From assembly GCA_017941505.1 (NCBI GenBank), contig JAGAWH010000029.1, forward strand, positions 1 to 17,718: DNA of 17,718 nucleotides, in the 5' to 3' direction. The notes under the pieces were generated by a model. It saw nothing but the letters and a program-made list of their open reading frames with translations. It was not told the DNA's origin and searched no databases. The position numbers and the translations under genes were made by a program. The first letter of the stretch is position 1. Each line of letters opens with the position of its first letter. Source of the stretch: Faecalicoccus sp. (lineage in GTDB: Bacteria; Bacillota_I; Bacilli_A; Erysipelotrichales; Erysipelotrichaceae). Positions 13,529-17,718 of the stretch are shown in pieces.

Positions 13529-14371
13529 ATGCGAGCTTATCAAATAGGAATTTACGAAAAAGGCATGCCGGCTTCCTTTAGCTGGGAAGAAAAGATGCTT
13601 ACGGCAAAAAAGGCCGGATATGACTTTATTGAAATCAGCATCGATGAGACCGATGAGAAATTAAAAAGACTGGAATGGACAGAAGATGAGCGTAAAGAGC
13701 TTCGTGATTTGATGAAAAAGACCGGTATGCCGATTCGTTCGGTGTGCTTAAGCGGACACAGAAAGTACCCTTTAGGAGCACCGGATGAAAAGGTAAGAGC
13801 ACGTTCTTTAGAAATCATGGAAAAGGCCATTCAGTTAGCGGATGATTTAGGAATCCGTATTATTCAATTGGCCGGATACGATGTTTATTATGAAAAAAGT
13901 ACACCGGATACCGTGAAGTGGTTTACGGAAAATCTGATCAAGAGTGCTCAAATGGCTGCCAAATACGGTATCTCCATGGGCTTTGAAACCATGGAAACGG
14001 AATTTATGAATACCGTAGAAAAGGCAATGAAATATGTGGATATCGTGGATTCACCTTGGTTAGGTGTCTATCCGGATATCGGCAATTTGACCAATGCCGC
14101 CAAGACCTACAATACAGAAGTATCCAAAGATCTGGATACCGGAAAAGGTCATTTGATGGCCATGCATTTAAAGGAGACAATACCGGGACATTTCCGTGAG
14201 ATTCCTTTTGGCACCGGTCATGTGGATTTTGAAGCAGGTATTCAAAAGGCATGGGACTTAGGTGTACGCCGGTTTGTCACTGAATTCTGGGATGTCAAAG
14301 ACGGCAATTGGGATAAAGAGATGACAAACGCTTATACAAGGATGACTGCCATCCTGGATAGGATGAAATAA
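13529..14371 (+). CDS. ulaE: L-xylulose-5-phosphate 3-epimerase UlaE (L-ribulose-5-phosphate 3-epimerase)
   Basis: A 280-residue xylose-isomerase-like TIM-barrel enzyme that interconverts L-xylulose-5-phosphate and L-ribulose-5-phosphate. It aligns by eye with UlaE through IGIYEKGMP, SIDETDEKLKRLEW, LSGHRKYPLG and IQLAGYDVYY. The metal-binding residues expected from UlaE are present: E153 (FETM), D183 (YPDIGN), a His in AMHLKE or GKGHL, and E252 (TEFWD). The frame is open upstream inside ulaG to 13412, but the start at 13529 gives the family N-terminus and lies 4 nt after the ulaG stop. There is no good Shine-Dalgarno before it, so translation should depend on ribosomes finishing ulaG. Confidence 0.94.
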   Translation: MRAYQIGIYEKGMPASFSWEEKMLTAKKAGYDFIEISIDETDEKLKRLEWTEDERKELRDLMKKTGMPIRSVCLSGHRKYPLGAPDEKVRARSLEIMEKAIQLADDLGIRIIQLAGYDVYYEKSTPDTVKWFTENLIKSAQMAAKYGISMGFETMETEFMNTVEKAMKYVDIVDSPWLGVYPDIGNLTNAAKTYNTEVSKDLDTGKGHLMAMHLKETIPGHFREIPFGTGHVDFEAGIQKAWDLGVRRFVTEFWDVKDGNWDKEMTNAYTRMTAILDRMK

Positions 14372-14372
14372 T

Positions 14373-15407
14373 ATGAAATTTACGAAAAAAAGTATTGCCG
14401 AGCTGGATAAATGTTATTCGATTGCTCCCTTGAAAATGGATGGGAAATCCTATTTTCTGGTAGCTGCCGAGAAACATGATCGCTGCTTATTATTTGATTA
14501 TGACGGTAATTTAATCGATACGGTATGGAGTGAACCGGGTGGCGTTATGACCATGGTTCAGGTACCGGGATCAAACGGTGTATTTTTGGCAACCCATGAA
14601 TTTTACTCGCCAAATGATTCTAAAAATGCCCGTATTGTGATTGCCGAAAAGAAAGAGGATACATGGAATATCCGTACGCTTTGCGATATTCCGTTTGTTC
14701 ATCGTTTTGATATTTTATCCAATTACGGAAAGAAATATTTAATCGCCTGTGCCTTAAAATCCGATCATGAATATAAGGATGACTGGCGCTTTCCGGGAAA
14801 GGTCTTCGCAGCTGAGCTGCCGGATGACTTATCTTCCTTCAATGCAGAAAATCAATTAAAGCTGACAGTCATAAAAGATGGTTTATTAAAGAATCACGGA
14901 TACTGCCATTTAAATGAAGACGGTATCGAAAAAGGCCTTGTAGCCGCTGATAACGGTGTATTTCGGTTTACGCCGAAAGAAGACGGTTCCTGGGATATTG
15001 AAACGATCTTAGAAGATGCATCCAGTGATGCGGTACTGGTGGACTTTGATGGGGATGGTAAGAAAGAATTATTATCCATTACACCGTTCCATGGCGACAC
15101 CATCCGCATTTATAAAGAAGATCATGGAATCTTTAAACCGGTTTATGAATATCCATATAGGGCAGAAATGTCTCATGCGATCTATGGCGGCACTTTAGCC
15201 GGAAAACCGGCTGCAGTCATCGGATGGCGTAAAGGCGAAAGAAACCTGGTGGTATTTACGTATGAAAACGGAAATTATCAGGTACAAATCATCGATGAAG
15301 ACTGCGGTGCAGCCAATGTCGCAAAGATGAGCGATGGCAATCGGGAATTCCTGGTAGCCGCGAATCGGGAAACCAATGAAATTGCGATGTATGAGGTAGA
15401 AAAGTAA
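14373..15407 (+). CDS. Cytosolic seven-bladed beta-propeller-like protein of unknown function in the ula-like operon
   Basis: A 344-residue protein that I do not recognise as a named family. It has no signal peptide or membrane segment. The sequence divides into seven blade-like units of about 40-60 residues beginning near residues 13, 57, 108, 173, 216, 265 and 312. Each runs roughly [H/D/N]-x-V-x-D/G-hydrophobic, a DG- or G-turn, then a hydrophobic LLVA-type strand. The clearest, VDFDGDGKKELLS (223-235), matches the FG-GAP/VCBS calcium-loop pattern. Possible axis residues are H110, H175, H179, D219, H268 and N315. It starts 1 nt after ulaE and ends 2 nt before the kinase gene, so it surely belongs to this pathway. 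An enzymatic role (lactonase, mutarotase or epimerase) or a binding role are both open. Confidence 0.8.
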   Translation: MKFTKKSIAELDKCYSIAPLKMDGKSYFLVAAEKHDRCLLFDYDGNLIDTVWSEPGGVMTMVQVPGSNGVFLATHEFYSPNDSKNARIVIAEKKEDTWNIRTLCDIPFVHRFDILSNYGKKYLIACALKSDHEYKDDWRFPGKVFAAELPDDLSSFNAENQLKLTVIKDGLLKNHGYCHLNEDGIEKGLVAADNGVFRFTPKEDGSWDIETILEDASSDAVLVDFDGDGKKELLSITPFHGDTIRIYKEDHGIFKPVYEYPYRAEMSHAIYGGTLAGKPAAVIGWRKGERNLVVFTYENGNYQVQIIDEDCGAANVAKMSDGNREFLVAANRETNEIAMYEVEK

Positions 15408-15409
15408 CC

Positions 15410-16897
15410 ATGATCTTAATCATGGATATTGGGACATCGAGCACACGCGGCATTCTTTTCGATAAAAACGGAAAAGAAAAATGGATGGACCAAATTCAGT
15501 ATCAGCCTACCTATTTTGCCTCCGTCTATGTGGAACAGGATCCGCAGGACTGGATCAATGCCGTTTGTGAGTGCGTATCCCGTGCCCAACAATTCGCATC
15601 AAAAAATAAACAGAGTATTCGTGCCGTAGCTTTTACGGCACAGCGCTCTTCCTTGATTCCATGTGATGAAAATGGGGATCCTTTACGCTCTGCCATTATG
15701 TGGCAGGACCGCAGAAATGCGGATATTGTCAAAGAGCTTTCCAAACAAAACTCCTGGATTACCTCTAAGACCGGAGCGCGCATCAATACCGTTTATGCAG
15801 CTGCCAAGATGACATGGCTCAAAAGAAATGAGCCGGCCATCTATGAAAAGACATATAAACTATGTTCGGTTGCGGATTTTATTATTCATGAAATGACAGG
15901 TGAGTTTGTGACCGATGAAACCTATGCCTGCCGAAGTTTACTTGCGGATGTGCATAGCTGTCATCCCGATGACAAGCTCTGTGAATATTTTGAAGTGGAT
16001 AAAGAAAAAATATCGACAGTTATGGAGCCGGGAAGTATCGTCGGATATACAACAGATCAATTTTTCAACAAGACCAAATTACCATCCGGAACACCGGTTA
16101 TCAGCTGCGGCGGGGATCAACAGTGTTCTGCCTTAGGTATGGGTTTGGTAGAATCGGGCAGCGTTGTGATCACAACCGGAACGGGAGCCTTTATTATGGC
16201 GTATGCCGATCATGTTCCGGATGTACTCGATGGTCAGATTGTGGTCGAGCGCCATGCTCTGAAAAGAACATGGGCATATGAGTGCAGTATTCCTGCCTGT
16301 GCCGCCCTATACAATTGGGCCAATCAAATTTTCTTTTCCAAAACACAGAAGGAAATGGCTGACATCAATGCAGCGGTCATGGAATCTAAACCGGGAGCCA
16401 ATGATATTATTGTGGTACCAAGCTTTACCGGAAGAGGAACACCGGATTGGAATACATCTGCCAAAGGAGCCTTTGTGAATTTGACACTGGGAAGTACAAA
16501 GCAGGATATGGCAAGAGCTGTCATCGAATCGATTGCCTGTGAGATTGCCAACAATATGGAAACCTTGTCAAACTATATGAATATTCCGGAAACAATCTTA
16601 TTAACCGGTGGTATGACCCGCTTTTCTACCTTCGATCAAATTCTGGCCGATACTTTAGGAAAGAAAATGAAGCTGATTCCTGCCATTATCGATCCTACCG
16701 CATTAGGTGCCTGGATCAATGCCTCCGTCTGTTTGAAAGATTATGCAGATGCCAAAGAGGTATTTCAAAAGGCAGTTGCCGATTATGAAATCATTGAATA
16801 TCAGCCGAATTATGATAATTATGCGATATATAAAGGAAAACGATTACAGATGAAGGAAATCTATGAGAGCCTTTACGGTAAAGAAAGAGGATATTAA
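15410..16897 (+). CDS. FGGY-family carbohydrate kinase (pentulose or keto-sugar-acid kinase)
   Basis: A 495-residue cytosolic sugar kinase. The N-terminal FGGY domain starts [14 protein letters not shown] with the phosphate-binding loop, then has [13 protein letters not shown] and IMWQDRR (97-102). The catalytic base is D236 in [11 protein letters not shown]. The C-terminal ATPase part has TTGTGAFIM (255-263) and the adenosine-binding [20 protein letters not shown]. Length is typical for xylulose/ribulose/glycerol kinases. In this operon the likely substrates are L-xylulose, L-ribulose or 3-keto-L-gulonate (compare LyxK in the E. coli yia-sgb cluster), giving the 5- or 6-phosphate that UlaE/UlaF or a decarboxylase would use. 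It starts 2 nt after the propeller gene; GAGGT about 12 nt upstream may be its ribosome site. Confidence 0.88.
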   Translation: MILIMDIGTSSTRGILFDKNGKEKWMDQIQYQPTYFASVYVEQDPQDWINAVCECVSRAQQFASKNKQSIRAVAFTAQRSSLIPCDENGDPLRSAIMWQDRRNADIVKELSKQNSWITSKTGARINTVYAAAKMTWLKRNEPAIYEKTYKLCSVADFIIHEMTGEFVTDETYACRSLLADVHSCHPDDKLCEYFEVDKEKISTVMEPGSIVGYTTDQFFNKTKLPSGTPVISCGGDQQCSALGMGLVESGSVVITTGTGAFIMAYADHVPDVLDGQIVVERHALKRTWAYECSIPACAALYNWANQIFFSKTQKEMADINAAVMESKPGANDIIVVPSFTGRGTPDWNTSAKGAFVNLTLGSTKQDMARAVIESIACEIANNMETLSNYMNIPETILLTGGMTRFSTFDQILADTLGKKMKLIPAIIDPTALGAWINASVCLKDYADAKEVFQKAVADYEIIEYQPNYDNYAIYKGKRLQMKEIYESLYGKERGY

Positions 16898-16899
16898 AT

Positions 16900-17598
16900 A
16901 TGCTGGAAGAATTGAAACAAAAAGTATATGAAGCCAATATGCTGTTACCAAAATACGGACTTGTCGTATTCACATGGGGAAATGTTTCCGGTATTGACCG
17001 TGAAAAAAATTTGATGGTTATCAAACCATCCGGTGTGGAATACGATGTAATGAAGCCGGAAGATATGGTCGTAGTGGATATTGAAACCGGTGAAAAAGTA
17101 GAAGGGGATTTGAATCCATCTTCGGATACGGATACCCATCTGGTTCTATACCGCAACTTTAAAAATATCGGTGGTATTGTTCATACGCATTCTAAATCGG
17201 CGGTATCTTTTGCCCAGGCCGGTATGGATATTCCTGCAATGGGAACCACCCATGCGGATTATTTCTATGGAGATATTCCATGCACCCGCAAGATGACACC
17301 GGAAGAAATTCACGGCAAATATGAATTAGAAACCGGCAATGTGATCGTAGAGACATTTAAGGATATCAATCCGGATGATGTACCGGGCGTACTTGTTCAT
17401 TCCCATGGACCTTTTGTATGGGGAACCGATCCGTTCAATGCGGTACATAACTCCGTTGTCATGGAAGAAATTGCCTTTATGGACCTTCATGCCTTGATGT
17501 TGAATCCAAAAGCGGATTTCATCCAACAGGAGCTTTTAGATAAACATTATCTTAGAAAACATGGTCCGGGTGCTTATTACGGACAGAATAAAAAGTAA
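16900..17598 (+). CDS. ulaF: L-ribulose-5-phosphate 4-epimerase (UlaF/AraD)
   Basis: A 232-residue class II aldolase-fold enzyme that converts L-ribulose-5-phosphate to D-xylulose-5-phosphate, the exit to the pentose phosphate pathway. Zn ligands of the family are visible: H95 and H97 (IVHTHSKS) and H169 (LVHSHGPF). The acid/base residues D120 (THADYFYG) and Y227 (GAYYGQ), and the phosphate-site segments TWGNVSG and KPSGVEY, are also present. By recalled sequence it resembles E. coli AraD at least as much as UlaF or SgbE, which are isofunctional; the neighbours ulaG and ulaE favour the ula role. It is the last gene of the operon, starts 2 nt after the kinase stop, and AGAGGATAT precedes the start. 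Confidence 0.94.
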   Translation: MLEELKQKVYEANMLLPKYGLVVFTWGNVSGIDREKNLMVIKPSGVEYDVMKPEDMVVVDIETGEKVEGDLNPSSDTDTHLVLYRNFKNIGGIVHTHSKSAVSFAQAGMDIPAMGTTHADYFYGDIPCTRKMTPEEIHGKYELETGNVIVETFKDINPDDVPGVLVHSHGPFVWGTDPFNAVHNSVVMEEIAFMDLHALMLNPKADFIQQELLDKHYLRKHGPGAYYGQNKK

Positions 17599-17625
17599 GT
17601 TTGCGGATTATCGCAAACTTTTTTT
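17597..17625 (+). terminator. Terminator of the ula-like operon
   Basis: AAGTTTGCG (17597-17605) and CGCAAACTT (17612-17620) form a perfect 9-bp stem with a 6-nt loop, followed by T7 (17619-17625). The stem begins within the ulaF stop codon, and the group II intron starts two bases after the T-tract. Confidence 0.94.
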
Positions 17626-17627
17626 CT

Positions 17628-17718
17628 GTGTGTCGGGCATGGCACATCTCTAGTTGGTGAAAGTCCAACCGCAGGTAGTTACCGCCAAGCGTAGTGAACC
17701 CCAAGTGGAAGACAGTGA
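17628..17718 (+). mobile_element. Group II intron, class C type, 5' end only (runs off window)
   Basis: The stretch begins GTGTGTCGGGCATGG, fitting the group II 5' consensus GUGYG and close to the recalled start of the Oceanobacillus iheyensis group IIC intron (GTGTGCCCGGCATGG). It continues with the early domain I hairpin GTTGG-TGAAAGT-CCAAC (17653-17669) and the phrase AGTTACCGCCAAGCGTAG usual in such introns. Its position, two bases after an intrinsic terminator T-tract, is the known target preference of class C introns. The reverse-transcriptase/maturase gene and domains V-VI would lie beyond the right edge and cannot be seen. Confidence 0.85.

Noticed and set aside
14373..15407. Calling the propeller-like protein the missing UlaD decarboxylase or a known lactonase
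   Set aside because: It has no OMP-decarboxylase-fold motifs and no recognised gluconolactonase/SMP-30 motif; the function is left open.
17628..17718. Reading the right-edge sequence as a tRNA, riboswitch or rRNA fragment
   Set aside because: The GTGTG start, the hairpin GTTGG/CCAAC and the location after a terminator fit a group II intron far better; no acceptor stem or riboswitch core is seen.

Overview
The window looks like a chromosomal segment from a low-GC Gram-positive anaerobe (Firmicutes), plausibly a gut or oral Erysipelotrichia/Clostridia-type bacterium. The signs are strong AGGAGG-type Shine-Dalgarno sites, AT-rich spacers, intrinsic terminators with long T-tracts after most units, and several oxygen-sensitive Fe-S aldo/keto reductases. 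The genus cannot be fixed from the sequence alone.

Layout. 1-3492 (right-going): a small glutaredoxin-like protein with its own terminator, then a [4Fe-4S] aldo/keto reductase (AKR), a classical AKR and a carboxymuconolactone-decarboxylase-family protein, closed by a two-way terminator. 3496-5903: two more [4Fe-4S] AKRs, divergently transcribed from a 185-bp promoter region containing an inverted repeat. 6000-6728: a secreted protein of unknown function. 6744-8244: a complete IS3-family (IS150-like) insertion sequence with 24-bp imperfect ends and a 3-bp target duplication. It lies in the loop of what was a shared terminator between the secreted-protein gene and the convergent MerR-family regulator gene (8261-8740). 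8861-11374: a cytoplasmic family 5 glycoside hydrolase and an MFS transporter. 11412-12361: a PfkB sugar/nucleoside kinase with its own terminator. 12421-17598: a tight five-gene operon, ulaG - ulaE - unknown seven-bladed propeller - FGGY kinase - ulaF/araD, with gaps of 4, 1, 2 and 2 nt. After its terminator the 5' end of a group II intron (class C type) begins at 17628 and runs off the window.

How it works together. UlaG opens the lactone of L-ascorbate-6-phosphate, and UlaE and UlaF convert L-xylulose-5-phosphate through L-ribulose-5-phosphate to D-xylulose-5-phosphate. The usual PTS permease (UlaABC) and 3-keto-L-gulonate-6-phosphate decarboxylase (UlaD) are not in the window. Instead there are an MFS permease, two kinases of different folds, and an undescribed cytosolic beta-propeller protein inside the operon. 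This suggests a non-PTS route for ascorbate or a related lactone/keto-sugar, with the propeller protein as the main novelty candidate. The AKR/MerR/CMD-family genes look like a carbonyl or electrophile reduction and stress set; a good MerR-type dyad lies just upstream of the merR gene.

Two unrelated mobile elements (IS3-family IS and group IIC-type intron) both sit at intrinsic terminators. No non-coding stretch exceeds 300 bases. No tRNA, rRNA or CRISPR array was seen.
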